In this document: piece after piece, positions 16,463 to 24,438 of the stretch | Position numbering within the stretch: position 1 is the first letter of the stretch | Layout of the letters: every line of letters starts with the position of its first letter | Assembly (NCBI RefSeq): GCF_000246855.1 | Contig: NC_016609.1 | Coordinates: 2,294,001 to 2,358,000 of the forward strand | Source of the DNA: Niastella koreensis GR20-10 | Lineage (GTDB): Bacteria; Bacteroidota; Bacteroidia; Chitinophagales; Chitinophagaceae | DNA: 64,000 nucleotides | Reading direction: 5' to 3' | Translations under genes and position numbers: made by a program | The notes under the pieces: model-generated | Seen by the model: only the letters and a program-made list of their open reading frames with translations | Told to the model about the DNA's origin: nothing | The model's database searches: none

Positions 16463-18153
16463 ATAATGCCGGCAGGCTGCATCGCCTTAACAGTCTGCTT
16501 CGTAAAACAGGCATACATCTTTTCATAATATGCTGCCGCCAGTCTGTTGCTGTCGAATAAAGGTATAATATTTTGCATGCTTTCCTTCATCATAGATAAC
16601 CACCTGGCCGGGTAATCATAATACATGGGAATGATCTCTTTCTCCAGCAGATCGTACAGGTTATTGGCTTCAATGGCGTCCTGTTCATGATCGGTTAAAC
16701 CCGGCTGGGCCGGAGGAATAATGAAACTGTTTACTTTGTCTTTTGCAAATTCCGGAAACCACCCATCGGGCGTACTTACGTTTATGGCGCCATTCATTGC
16801 CGCTGCCATGCCGCTGGTGCCGGATGCTTCATGGGTAAGGCGGGGGAAATTCAACCAAACATCTGCGCCGTTTTTTAAAAGCCTGGATAGTTTTAATTCA
16901 TACCCAACCAATGCCGAACAATTTTTATACAGTTTGGTAACATGTACTATTTTGTCAAAAATGCCAATCGCTGTATAGTCCATTGGATAAGGTTTGCCGG
17001 CCCAGATGATCTGAACAGGTTTTTCCGTATTGTTTACGATCCTGTTGAATCTCTCCATGTCGTACAACAACAGGTCGGGGCGTTTATAACCGGTAAACCG
17101 TTTGGCAAAAACAAGGGTTAATACTTTCTCGTCATAGATCTCCCCGGTTTGATCGGCAACTACCTCGAACAGGTTGGTTTTGCCGGCCATTTTCCTTTTT
17201 TGCAAACCTTCCATATTGTTGTCCGAAATAGCTTTATACAATTCTTTGTCGGCCCAATAGGTGAAGTTCTGCGCATTGGTGATTGAAATAATGGGGCATA
17301 TATCTTTATATCGCAGCCAAAGTTCCTTTAAAGTTTGAATATGCATTGCGGAAACACCATTGGCAATACCCGATAACCTGAGTGCACTTAGTGTATGGTT
17401 CAATAAATGGTCTTCCAATTTTGTGATCATTCTTACTTCGGTGGCCGGAATATTGCAAAAGAAGCCCATTTTTTCCAGCAACAGGAAATCCGTTTCGCGG
17501 TTCCCGGCCTGTTCAGCAGTATGGTTGGTAAATACCACGCTGCTTCGAACCTGCTGAAGATCCTTATATTTATTATACAGGTAAAATAACAGTGGCAGCC
17601 CATGTGACTCATTCAAATGATAGATCTCAGGTTTCCAGTTCAGATGTTCAAATAGTTTGGCGCCACCAACTCCCAGCAATATAGCCGCTGCAATACTTGT
17701 CTCCGGGTTGGCGTCGTACAGCTTATGAGAGATGGTTTTTGCCAGGTAATCGTTTTCGGGAAGGTCTGTGCTCAATAAAAAAATGGGCGCGGTATTAAAC
17801 ACTTCAGGCGGCAGGTAAAAAGCGGTTACCCAAACATCGTGACCTGAAACCTGGATGGTGAACCTGATATCTGTTTTAACTAAAAAGCCATATAATTTTT
17901 CTTCAAACAGCACGTCCATGGTCTGGTCGCTTTTTCGTATCTGGTCATAATACCCGTACTTCCATAAAATGCCAATCCCCACCATATTTTGTTTCAATTC
18001 AAAAGCGCTCCGCATGTGCGACCCTGCCAGGAATCCCAGTCCGCCGGCGTATAATTTTAAAGGCTGTTGAATAGCGTATTCCATACAAAAATATGCAACC
18101 GGTCTTGAGTATCCGGTTGCATATTGATAAGGATGAGAAAAGGTAAAATTCAT
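16453..18153 (-). CDS. GT35 alpha-glucan phosphorylase family protein, PLP lysine missing
   Basis: This 566-aa protein matches the short bacterial glycogen/maltodextrin phosphorylase type: VAYFCMEYAIQQPLKLYAGGLGFLAG at the N-terminus, IYHLNESHG, FTNHTAEQAGN, FAKRFTGYKRPDLLLYD, and the C-terminal HEASGTSGM motif. The residue after GTSGM should be the lysine that binds pyridoxal phosphate, but here it is Ala450 (codon at 16804-16806). The nearby ITNGVH motif is ITNAQN. It may therefore be catalytically altered or regulatory. ATG 18153 was chosen because earlier in-frame codons lie inside hsp20. It starts 10 bp after the hsp20 stop, so the two form an operon. Confidence 0.85.
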   Translation of the reverse strand: MNFTFSHPYQYATGYSRPVAYFCMEYAIQQPLKLYAGGLGFLAGSHMRSAFELKQNMVGIGILWKYGYYDQIRKSDQTMDVLFEEKLYGFLVKTDIRFTIQVSGHDVWVTAFYLPPEVFNTAPIFLLSTDLPENDYLAKTISHKLYDANPETSIAAAILLGVGGAKLFEHLNWKPEIYHLNESHGLPLLFYLYNKYKDLQQVRSSVVFTNHTAEQAGNRETDFLLLEKMGFFCNIPATEVRMITKLEDHLLNHTLSALRLSGIANGVSAMHIQTLKELWLRYKDICPIISITNAQNFTYWADKELYKAISDNNMEGLQKRKMAGKTNLFEVVADQTGEIYDEKVLTLVFAKRFTGYKRPDLLLYDMERFNRIVNNTEKPVQIIWAGKPYPMDYTAIGIFDKIVHVTKLYKNCSALVGYELKLSRLLKNGADVWLNFPRLTHEASGTSGMAAAMNGAINVSTPDGWFPEFAKDKVNSFIIPPAQPGLTDHEQDAIEANNLYDLLEKEIIPMYYDYPARWLSMMKESMQNIIPLFDSNRLAAAYYEKMYACFTKQTVKAMQPAGIIHE

Positions 18154-18163
18154 GGTTATTTGT

Positions 18164-18595
18164 TTAGTAAACGATGATAATATTTTGATGATTTTGTACC
18201 GGGCATCTTGTTCTGTAGAGATAAATATATAATACGCCATTTCTGTATTCGGCCGTACCAAATTCCGTATCGGCATCGTTGGGCAGATCGACAGAGCGGG
18301 TAACATATTTACATTGAAAACCATGTTGGTGATAGGTTGCTTCACCGGTATTATCAATACATTTTTTATAGCCGATAATTAACAGGGAGCAGCCGTTGGA
18401 CTTTATAAAAAAATCACCCTTTTGAAAACCCGGAGCCGGCATTTCAATCTCATAATAGTCCGGGAACTCCAGAATATTTACTGGCGGGTTACTGCTTTTT
18501 ATTTTTACCACTTCCTGTTCTTTGGTAAAAACCGGCTGGTATATACCTGGGTATATCGACGCCGTTCTTGAATAAGATGATGGATTTTTCAGCAT
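18164..18595 (-). CDS. Hsp20/alpha-crystallin family protein (second, divergent copy)
   Basis: This 143-aa protein has an alpha-crystallin domain over about residues 38-135 (PVNILEFPDYYEIEMPAPGFQKGDFFIKSNG ... TRSVDLPNDADTEFGTAEYRNGVLYIYLY). The conserved A-x-x-x-n-G-V-L motif is AEYRNGVLYIYL. It is more divergent than the copy at 6340, is cysteine-containing (three Cys) and ends in a hydrophobic IIIVY tail in place of the usual I-x-I motif. It is the first gene of an operon with the glucan phosphorylase and is divergent from the BON gene, sharing its box pair. Confidence 0.87.
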   Translation of the reverse strand: MLKNPSSYSRTASIYPGIYQPVFTKEQEVVKIKSSNPPVNILEFPDYYEIEMPAPGFQKGDFFIKSNGCSLLIIGYKKCIDNTGEATYHQHGFQCKYVTRSVDLPNDADTEFGTAEYRNGVLYIYLYRTRCPVQNHQNIIIVY

Positions 18596-18612
18596 GGCAA
18601 AAGCTTATGACT

Positions 18613-18709
18613 GTAATTTAATTTACAAACAGGCGCCGTTCCGCTGACAAGGATCAAACCGGTGCACGATTGATATCATAGTTAACCTGTAAAGCAGCCG
18701 TTACATTTG
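18613..18709 (+). promoter_or_regulatory. Shared tandem FNR-like boxes between hsp20-glucan phosphorylase and BON gene
   Basis: The boxes TGAC-AAGG-ATCA (18645-18656) and CGAT-TGAT-ATCA (18667-18678) have centres 22 bp apart. Rightward, a perfect Bacteroidetes -7 element TACATTTG (18702-18709) is 33 bp from the right box. Leftward, TAAATTAC (18613-18620, minus strand) is 34 bp from the left box. The block aligns closely with the ppsA promoter, including the bases between the boxes. Confidence 0.78.
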
Positions 18710-18745
18710 GACAGCCTTTCATTTAATAAATTTAAACTTGCTTGT

Positions 18746-19414
18746 ATGAAAAGTGATATAGAGATCCAAAAAGACGTAATGGACCAACTGATGTGGGAAC
18801 CCATCCTGAATGCCGCTGAAATAGGGGTGGCCGTAAAACATGGAATTGTGACCTTAACAGGCACGGTAGATAATTTTGCAAAAAAGATTGCGGCGGAGAT
18901 GGCGGTGCGCAAAGTGGCGGGCGTAAAAGCAGTGGCCGAAGAAATACTGGTAGGCATTTCGCCCGAATTTAAAAAAACTGATACTGAAATAGCGGAGGCT
19001 GTTTTACATGCATTGAAATGGAATATCTCCGTACCCGACGGAACTGTAAGGGTTAAGGTGGAAGACGGATATGTTTCGCTGGAGGGTGAAGTGGTATGGG
19101 ATTTCCAACGTATTGCTGCCAAAAAAGCTGTTGAGCAGCTGATAGGCGTGAAGGCCGTTTATAACTTCATAACCCTGAAACCTGTAGTAACCCCTTCTAA
19201 CATCAAACATAAAATTGCGGCTGCACTGGAACGAAGCGCTACCATAGATGCGGGAAAAATTATTGTGGAGGTGAGCGGTGATAAGGTAACCCTTTCCGGA
19301 AAGGTACGTTCGTTTGCCGCACAGGAAGATGCTATTGCGGCTGCCTGGTCGGCGCCCGGGGTAAACCAGGTTGATAACAAACTGGAGCTGGAAGAAGTTG
19401 TATTTGCCTGGTAA
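18746..19414 (+). CDS. Triple BON-domain protein
   Basis: This 222-aa protein has three BON domains (about 2-70, 76-145 and 152-220), each with the pattern G-x-V-x-L-x-G-x-V (GIVTLTGTV; GYVSLEGEV; DKVTLSGKV) and preceded by an amphipathic helix. BON domains usually bind phospholipid or peptidoglycan in the periplasm. This protein has no signal peptide, so it may be cytoplasmic and membrane-associated. ATG 18746 was chosen because transcription should begin near 18712 and upstream codons are not BON-like. It is flanked by stress genes and is monocistronic. Confidence 0.9.
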   Translation: MKSDIEIQKDVMDQLMWEPILNAAEIGVAVKHGIVTLTGTVDNFAKKIAAEMAVRKVAGVKAVAEEILVGISPEFKKTDTEIAEAVLHALKWNISVPDGTVRVKVEDGYVSLEGEVVWDFQRIAAKKAVEQLIGVKAVYNFITLKPVVTPSNIKHKIAAALERSATIDAGKIIVEVSGDKVTLSGKVRSFAAQEDAIAAAWSAPGVNQVDNKLELEEVVFAW

Positions 19415-19420
19415 GAAAAA

Positions 19421-19446
19421 GCCTCCCGATGTACCGGGAGACTTTT
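19421..19446. terminator. Bidirectional terminator between BON gene and DUF3570 gene
   Basis: The stem CTCCCG/CGGGAG, extended by flanking pairs, carries a T-run on the right and an A-run on the left (19416-19420). It can end both the rightward BON transcript and the leftward DUF3570 operon. Confidence 0.8.
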
Positions 19447-19460
19447 ATTCAACAAATCTT

Positions 19461-20651
19461 TTACTTGTATTTTATATTCAGCGAAATGATATTGGCGTTC
19501 ATGTTTATATTCTTGGTATAATGCCCATACCGGATCTCCAGCATATTCCAGTGTTTAACGCCAAATACGCCATTGGGCGGCGCCAGCCTGATACCCGCAC
19601 CCAGGAAATTACTGTTGAATTTTGACAGGTCGTAGTTACTGGTGTAAAATTCATTTTGTGCCGTATGCTGTTCATAGGGCGCAAAATATTTTACAGCCGT
19701 TTGGTTATAGAACCGGTAAAAAGGACTCACAGAAAAGAACGAAGTGATCTTTACCGGCACTTCAATATTTACCGTGTGCGAGCTGATGCCCCAGTCGTCT
19801 TTATAATACCGGTACCAGGTCCTGATGATGATCCTGTCGCCCAGGAAATAATTAGCCCTGAAGCCTAAAGGTATCTTCAGGCGGTTATCGGGCAGTTTTT
19901 CCTGGTGAACGCTGCCATCGGTAAAGTACACGCGGTAAAAAGGAAGACTCAGGAAACCCTGCTGGTGTACAATGTCGGCCAGGAAGGCCACCTGCAGGTT
20001 CTTATTAATTACCTGTGACCAGGATAATGAACCGGCAAGGGTAGTTCTGTTGGCCGAGCCATATTCGTTTTCACCTCTTGGATTGGTGTTTGTTCTTAAT
20101 TCAATAGGGGTAACCAGTTTAACCTGGTCGAAGTATGCCTGTACTTTTGCCGAAAATTCACCATTCCGGTCTTTTGTTTTTTTAGAGAACCCGACATTAA
20201 CGCCCCGGGAAACATAATCGAATTCGTTGGAGAAGGAGGCGCCTGCTGTTAACGTATTGCCTTTTTGTTCATTCTCCATGGTCCAGGTAAACGATGGGTA
20301 GATCCGCGTATCTGCATGTGAGGCCGAAGAATTGGCTTTCAGATCAATTTTATCGGAAGAAGCCGAGGTATAATGATCGATCCCCAGTTCCAGGTCAAAG
20401 GAATGTTTCCTTAGTTTGCGGTCATATTTGGTAAGCTTAACATCAATTACATTGGCGATATCCGTTAGTTGCTGGGTGCCAATGCCGCCCGTTACTGCCG
20501 CATGATCGCCATTTTGATTATAGTAACTCGATACCAGGTTTATTTCATCTATTTTCAGTTTCCTGCTTTGAAAACTGGAATCGGGGAGCTGCTGTGAAAA
20601 CGTTTTAAGCAACGCCGCAATACCTAAAGCAGTTAAGAATAGTTTCTTCAT
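19461..20651 (-). CDS. DUF3570 family outer-membrane beta-barrel protein
   Basis: This 396-aa protein has a signal peptide (MKKLFLTALGIAALLKTFS, then QQLPDSS) and about sixteen predicted amphipathic strands ending in ISLNIKYK. The opening (DEINLVSSYYNQNGDHAAVTGGIGTQQLTDIANVIDVKL) is the DUF3570 hallmark. The function is unknown. It is the last gene of an operon with thioredoxin-like, ApbE and DUF4266 genes, a grouping I recall from other Gram-negatives. It probably forms the outer-membrane part of a redox or flavinylation-linked system, which is an inference. Confidence 0.85.
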   Translation of the reverse strand: MKKLFLTALGIAALLKTFSQQLPDSSFQSRKLKIDEINLVSSYYNQNGDHAAVTGGIGTQQLTDIANVIDVKLTKYDRKLRKHSFDLELGIDHYTSASSDKIDLKANSSASHADTRIYPSFTWTMENEQKGNTLTAGASFSNEFDYVSRGVNVGFSKKTKDRNGEFSAKVQAYFDQVKLVTPIELRTNTNPRGENEYGSANRTTLAGSLSWSQVINKNLQVAFLADIVHQQGFLSLPFYRVYFTDGSVHQEKLPDNRLKIPLGFRANYFLGDRIIIRTWYRYYKDDWGISSHTVNIEVPVKITSFFSVSPFYRFYNQTAVKYFAPYEQHTAQNEFYTSNYDLSKFNSNFLGAGIRLAPPNGVFGVKHWNMLEIRYGHYTKNINMNANIISLNIKYK

Positions 20652-20673
20652 TCCTATTGGTTAAAACAGTTAA

Positions 20674-20892
20674 TTAATTACAACCACAGCCGCCGCCGCT
20701 TTTACCCGCATTGGCGCCGGAGGCCCCTTCGCGGTACGATTGAAAACTCATTTCAGTTTTCTCCACTTTGCGGTTCGACAGGCTCATTTCTGAATCGTTG
20801 ATCTTGTTCTTCTGGTATTCCTTAACTGATTTACATGAAGTAGTCAGCCCCATAATTATGGCCAGTGCTGCTATATAATTTTTGATGCTCAT
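20674..20892 (-). CDS. DUF4266 small lipoprotein
   Basis: This 72-aa protein has a lipoprotein signal (IIMGLTTSC, Cys20). The middle is polar, with MSLSNRKVEKTEMSFQSYREG, and the C-terminus is glycine/cysteine-rich (GKSGGGCGCN). DUF4266 proteins carry this Gly-Cys tail next to DUF3570 genes. The C-terminal cysteines could bind metal or be oxidised by the thioredoxin-like partner (inference). The start overlaps the apbE stop by 4 bp, so translation is coupled. Confidence 0.82.
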   Translation of the reverse strand: MSIKNYIAALAIIMGLTTSCKSVKEYQKNKINDSEMSLSNRKVEKTEMSFQSYREGASGANAGKSGGGCGCN

Positions 20893-21833
20893 GTTAATTG
20901 GATGTTTTTTGTGGTGTAGATTTTATTGTTGTCGTCTACAATTATGCAACCAAGGTGTTCTATCTGGTTAATAAGACCAATGCCTGCTTTTACGCCCATT
21001 ACCATAACAGGGGTGGCCATGGCATCAGCGATTTCAGCATATGGGCTGATGATGGTTACGCTCTTAATGCCGGTCACCGGCAACCCTGTTTTGGGGTTGA
21101 TGGTATGGGAATATTTCTTCCCGTCGATCAACACATATTTTTCATAGTTTCCTGAAGTGGCTATAGCCAGGTCGGAAATGTTGAGCGTGGAAAAGGCGGA
21201 CCGGGCGTTGTCTGGATGTGCAATGCCGATAGTCCAGGGTTTGCCATTGGCCTGTTTGCCCCAGGCAACCAGGTCGCCCGATGCATTTACAATACCACTG
21301 TGTACGCCTTCTTTTACCAGCAGGTTTTTGGCCATATCGGCTGCATACCCTTTCCCAATGCCGCCAAAACCAATGCGCATCCCTTTCTCTTTCAGCATAA
21401 CGGTACCTGCCTGTTCATCGAGGAGTACATTACGATAATTGATCAGCCGGACGGTTTGCCTGGCGGTTTCGGCATCAGGTAAACTGGTCATGTTGCGATC
21501 GAAATTCCACAATCGTTTATCTATTGATCCATAAGTAATATCAAATGCCCCATCGGTAACGCCCGAGATCTTTAAAGAACGTTTAATGAGTTCAAAAACC
21601 TCCCGGTCAACGGGCACGGGCGCAATCCCGGCCATCCTGTTTACCTGGTTTGTCTGGCTGTTGTCATCAAACGTGGTGAGCAGTTGCTCAATTCTTTTGA
21701 TCTCGTCAACGGCATTCCTGATTTTTTCATTTGCCCATTTTTCGTCATTGGCCACAACCGTAAACTCAAAGGTGTTACCCATGAGTTTACATATGTGTTT
21801 GTATTCAACCAATGGCTCAGGGACGTTTGGCAT
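20889..21833 (-). CDS. apbE: FAD:protein FMN transferase (ApbE family)
   Basis: This 314-aa enzyme transfers FMN from FAD to Thr/Ser of target proteins. Visible motifs are GFGGIGKGYAADMA, NASGDLVAWG, KYSHTINPKTG and DAMATPVMVMG near the C-terminus, all standard for ApbE. It has no signal peptide or lipobox, whereas most ApbE proteins are exported, so it is either cytoplasmic or has lost its export signal. It overlaps the upstream thioredoxin-like gene by 17 bp and the DUF4266 gene by 4 bp. No flavinylation target (FMN-bind domain) is visible in the window. Confidence 0.92.
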   Translation of the reverse strand: MPNVPEPLVEYKHICKLMGNTFEFTVVANDEKWANEKIRNAVDEIKRIEQLLTTFDDNSQTNQVNRMAGIAPVPVDREVFELIKRSLKISGVTDGAFDITYGSIDKRLWNFDRNMTSLPDAETARQTVRLINYRNVLLDEQAGTVMLKEKGMRIGFGGIGKGYAADMAKNLLVKEGVHSGIVNASGDLVAWGKQANGKPWTIGIAHPDNARSAFSTLNISDLAIATSGNYEKYVLIDGKKYSHTINPKTGLPVTGIKSVTIISPYAEIADAMATPVMVMGVKAGIGLINQIEHLGCIIVDDNNKIYTTKNIQLT

Positions 21834-22260
21834 CGATAACTGATTTTAATTGTTCCAGGAACAACGTGCTGTTGTTATCCGGGTATCCTTCCCATGCTTT
21901 TACCACCTTGCCATCGGGAGTAAGTATTACTGTATATGGAAACTTACCCAATGGATTATATTTTTCCGCCAGGGCATCGTTGCTTTGCTGCAGTTCTTTC
22001 GACAGCTGGTTCTTTTTCTTCCGGGGAAAATCTGCATCGTACATTTCCAGGGAGTTGCTGGCTATTTGTTCAAATTCCTTACTGCCAAATACTTCCTGAC
22101 GCAGTTTGATACAGGGACCGCACCAGTCGGAACCGGAGAAATTCAGCAGAATGTATTTGCCATTCGCTTTTGCCACCTTTTTGGCGCTGTCAAAATCGGG
22201 GTGCCAATCAGAAAATAGCAGGTTGCTGCCTGCCAGTAAAAACAGGAATAAAAACTTCAT
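21817..22260 (-). CDS. Periplasmic thioredoxin-like protein
   Basis: This 147-aa protein has a signal peptide (MKFLFLFLLAGSNLLFS) and a thioredoxin fold with the active site WCGPC (in NFSGSDWCGPCIKLRQEVF) and the cis-proline segment KFPYTVILTPDGKVV. It resembles the Thioredoxin_7/DUF255-like group. As the first gene of the thioredoxin-ApbE-DUF4266-DUF3570 operon it may keep cysteines of the DUF4266 lipoprotein reduced (inference). I found no FNR-like box pair upstream. Confidence 0.9.
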   Translation of the reverse strand: MKFLFLFLLAGSNLLFSDWHPDFDSAKKVAKANGKYILLNFSGSDWCGPCIKLRQEVFGSKEFEQIASNSLEMYDADFPRKKKNQLSKELQQSNDALAEKYNPLGKFPYTVILTPDGKVVKAWEGYPDNNSTLFLEQLKSVIDAKRP

Positions 22261-22378
22261 TGGATATTTTTTTACAATACTTTATTAACTGTATACGAAA
22301 GCCTGTTTTAAAAGGCTTCCTTACAGCATTACAATAACAGCAGGTGTGGTTTGCTGAGTCTGATCTCAATATATACAG

Positions 22379-22759
22379 TTATGCCCTGGGAGGTTGAAAG
22401 ATGCCATAGGTAAGTAAAGAGGGCGGAAGATTATCATTCAAAACAGGTTGTAAGCCCTGGTTTTCAGCCGGGGCCCTGAAAATTATCTTTGGCAAAATCG
22501 TTATGTCGGTAGGTAAATTCCTGCCATAAACATTCAATACGGTTTTGAAGGGCAACCGCATATCCTGTTTGTAGTCGCTATCGAAAGGCTGAGGATCAAT
22601 GTAATGCATTTTAAAAAAGGAGCCCAGGGTCATATAGGGGCTTTCTCTTTTATGCTTCACATAATGGCCCACCAGCAGCGGTAATTTTAACAGCTGGTAT
22701 GCATCCGTTGAACCGAACAGGTACACCACTAAAAGAAATATAGCCACTTTCTCTTTCAC
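22379..22759 (-). CDS. Conserved hypothetical Bacteroidetes protein, exported or membrane-anchored
   Basis: From a GTG at 22759 it is 126 aa and begins VKEKVAIFLLVVYLFGSTDAYQLLKLPLLVGHYVKHKRE, a hydrophobic signal or anchor followed by a pattern I recall from short uncharacterised Bacteroidetes proteins often found near transport genes (QLLK-P-L--H). It also has MHYIDPQPFDSDYKQDMRLPFK. An ATG at 22828 is in frame but adds an atypical 23-residue extension. It lies downstream of the L,D-transpeptidase and probably ends that operon. The function is unknown. Confidence 0.55.
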   Translation of the reverse strand: MKEKVAIFLLVVYLFGSTDAYQLLKLPLLVGHYVKHKRESPYMTLGSFFKMHYIDPQPFDSDYKQDMRLPFKTVLNVYGRNLPTDITILPKIIFRAPAENQGLQPVLNDNLPPSLLTYGIFQPPRA

Positions 22760-22856
22760 GCGTTGAAGATATCTAAAATAACAATTCAACAAAAAGACAC
22801 TAGAAAAGTTTAACAACCTGGTAAACAACCGGTATTTAACGTTTTACTAGTAAAAT

Positions 22857-24419
22857 TCATTCCAGGCCGGCGGGTTTCGTTAATGCATTTTTTCTATATA
22901 CATCTTCATTGAATTGAACAGTTCCGGTCGAATCGGTCCAGGCGGTATTGTAGAGCACAAATACGGGAGTACGACCGGTTATAGTTATGGGAATGGGCGC
23001 CTGTTGATGTAAACAACCCTTTTCAATAAGGGTATCAAGCGCAATGGAATTTTCTTTTAACAGAAAATGGGCCAGGTCTACAGCCTTCTCAACCCGCATG
23101 CAGCCATGGCTGAAATAACGTTTGTTAAAATTGAATAACACTTTCCAGGGCGTATCATGTAAATAAACATCATACGGGCTGTAGAAATTGAGTTTGATAA
23201 TGCCAAGCGAGTTATCGCACCCGGTCGACTGCCGGATCACATACGGGAACCAGGAAGGGGATAATGCGGCCCAGTTTACAGAGCCGGACGAAACCACTTT
23301 GCCTGCCTTGTTTAACACCTGCATATTATTAGCCTCCAGGTAGCCGGGGTTGCGTTTTATTAAAGGTAACAGTTCCCGGGTGGCTATTTTATTGGGCACC
23401 ATCCAATACGGATATAAGATCACTTCGGTAATAACACTGGCCAGTGTGGGGGTAGGGGTAGCCGGTTTGCCCACAATTACTTTTGATTGTAACAATACAG
23501 TGCCGTTATGCAGCACCAGCAAACTGGCCGAAGGGATATTTACTACAAAAACCGGTGATTGCATGCTGGCACAACGAAGCCAGCGTAATGTATTCATGGC
23601 TGCCTTTACTTCTTCTATACGTACGGTCAAAGGCATGTTCAATGCTTCCAACGCAGTTTTGCGTAAAATGCCATCACTCATTAAATTAAAAAGGCTTTGG
23701 GCCGATCTTATTTTAGCCTTCAAATCGGCATTTGAAAACGAGCCATTCAAAGAATCTGTAATGCCAAGGAAGTACAGTTTATTCATCAGCGGCCTGTTGG
23801 AACTGCTGATGCTGGTGGAGGTGATCGTCGTTTCTTTAAACAAACTGTCATTGATACTTTGGTTGAACAGGGTAAGCCAGTCTTTTAATGTTTCAAACCC
23901 CGGTATACCTGGTTCCAGGTCTTTTACGAGGTTTGATAAGCGGTTGGCTGCAATGGCAGCAGCCAGTAAAGAAGGTATATTAAAACAACCGGGAGAATAA
24001 TCAATTCCATTAAAGCCAACAGCCGTTTTCCGGTTGCCATAAGCTATGTCCCTGAAAAAATGAAGGGCTGCATCCGTAAGGCGCACTTCTGTCAACAGCG
24101 AATCACGATGTGCAGGCTGGATATAATAGTTATTGCGAAGTGATTGTATAAGCTCAGGCTGATAGTCTTCTTCCTGCAAACCTTCCTGCTGTGCAGATCG
24201 TAAGAGCTGTAAAAGGCTACTGGTGTTGGCCTGGTTGTTTAACCAAACATAATTATATCCGGTTAACCGGTAAAATTCTTTAATATATTCCGGGTATTGC
24301 AAAAGTGCCTCCATGCGGTTTGTCTTTACAATCAGTTGTATTTCCTCAGTATTTACCTGGGCATTTACAACTATTGAAATGAATGCATTTATTAGCACCA
24401 ACAGGATCTTTATACGCAT
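22857..24419 (-). CDS. L,D-transpeptidase, YcbB/LdtD-like with YkuD domain
   Basis: This 520-aa exported enzyme has a signal peptide (about residues 1-20, ending VVNA). The N-terminal scaffold includes YVWLNNQANTSSLLQLLRSAQQEGLQEEDY. The YkuD catalytic domain begins near residue 300 and carries the active site SHGCMRV, with Cys near residue 440. It forms 3-3 peptidoglycan cross-links or attaches proteins to the wall, reactions linked to stationary-phase wall remodelling. It follows the site-2 protease gene by 19 bp and so probably shares its FNR-like promoter. Confidence 0.92.
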   Translation of the reverse strand: MRIKILLVLINAFISIVVNAQVNTEEIQLIVKTNRMEALLQYPEYIKEFYRLTGYNYVWLNNQANTSSLLQLLRSAQQEGLQEEDYQPELIQSLRNNYYIQPAHRDSLLTEVRLTDAALHFFRDIAYGNRKTAVGFNGIDYSPGCFNIPSLLAAAIAANRLSNLVKDLEPGIPGFETLKDWLTLFNQSINDSLFKETTITSTSISSSNRPLMNKLYFLGITDSLNGSFSNADLKAKIRSAQSLFNLMSDGILRKTALEALNMPLTVRIEEVKAAMNTLRWLRCASMQSPVFVVNIPSASLLVLHNGTVLLQSKVIVGKPATPTPTLASVITEVILYPYWMVPNKIATRELLPLIKRNPGYLEANNMQVLNKAGKVVSSGSVNWAALSPSWFPYVIRQSTGCDNSLGIIKLNFYSPYDVYLHDTPWKVLFNFNKRYFSHGCMRVEKAVDLAHFLLKENSIALDTLIEKGCLHQQAPIPITITGRTPVFVLYNTAWTDSTGTVQFNEDVYRKNALTKPAGLE

Positions 24420-24438
24420 GGAAGGATGGTTTATTATA

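Noticed and set aside
22298..22320. Hairpin AAGCCT/AGGCTT before the thioredoxin-like gene as a terminator
   Set aside because: The stem is only about six pairs with a mostly A/T loop and no T-run of useful length on either strand.
22261..22400. An FNR-like box pair before the thioredoxin-ApbE operon
   Set aside because: Single half-matches such as TGAG-TCTG-ATCT exist, but no partner lies 22 bp away and no -7 element fits.
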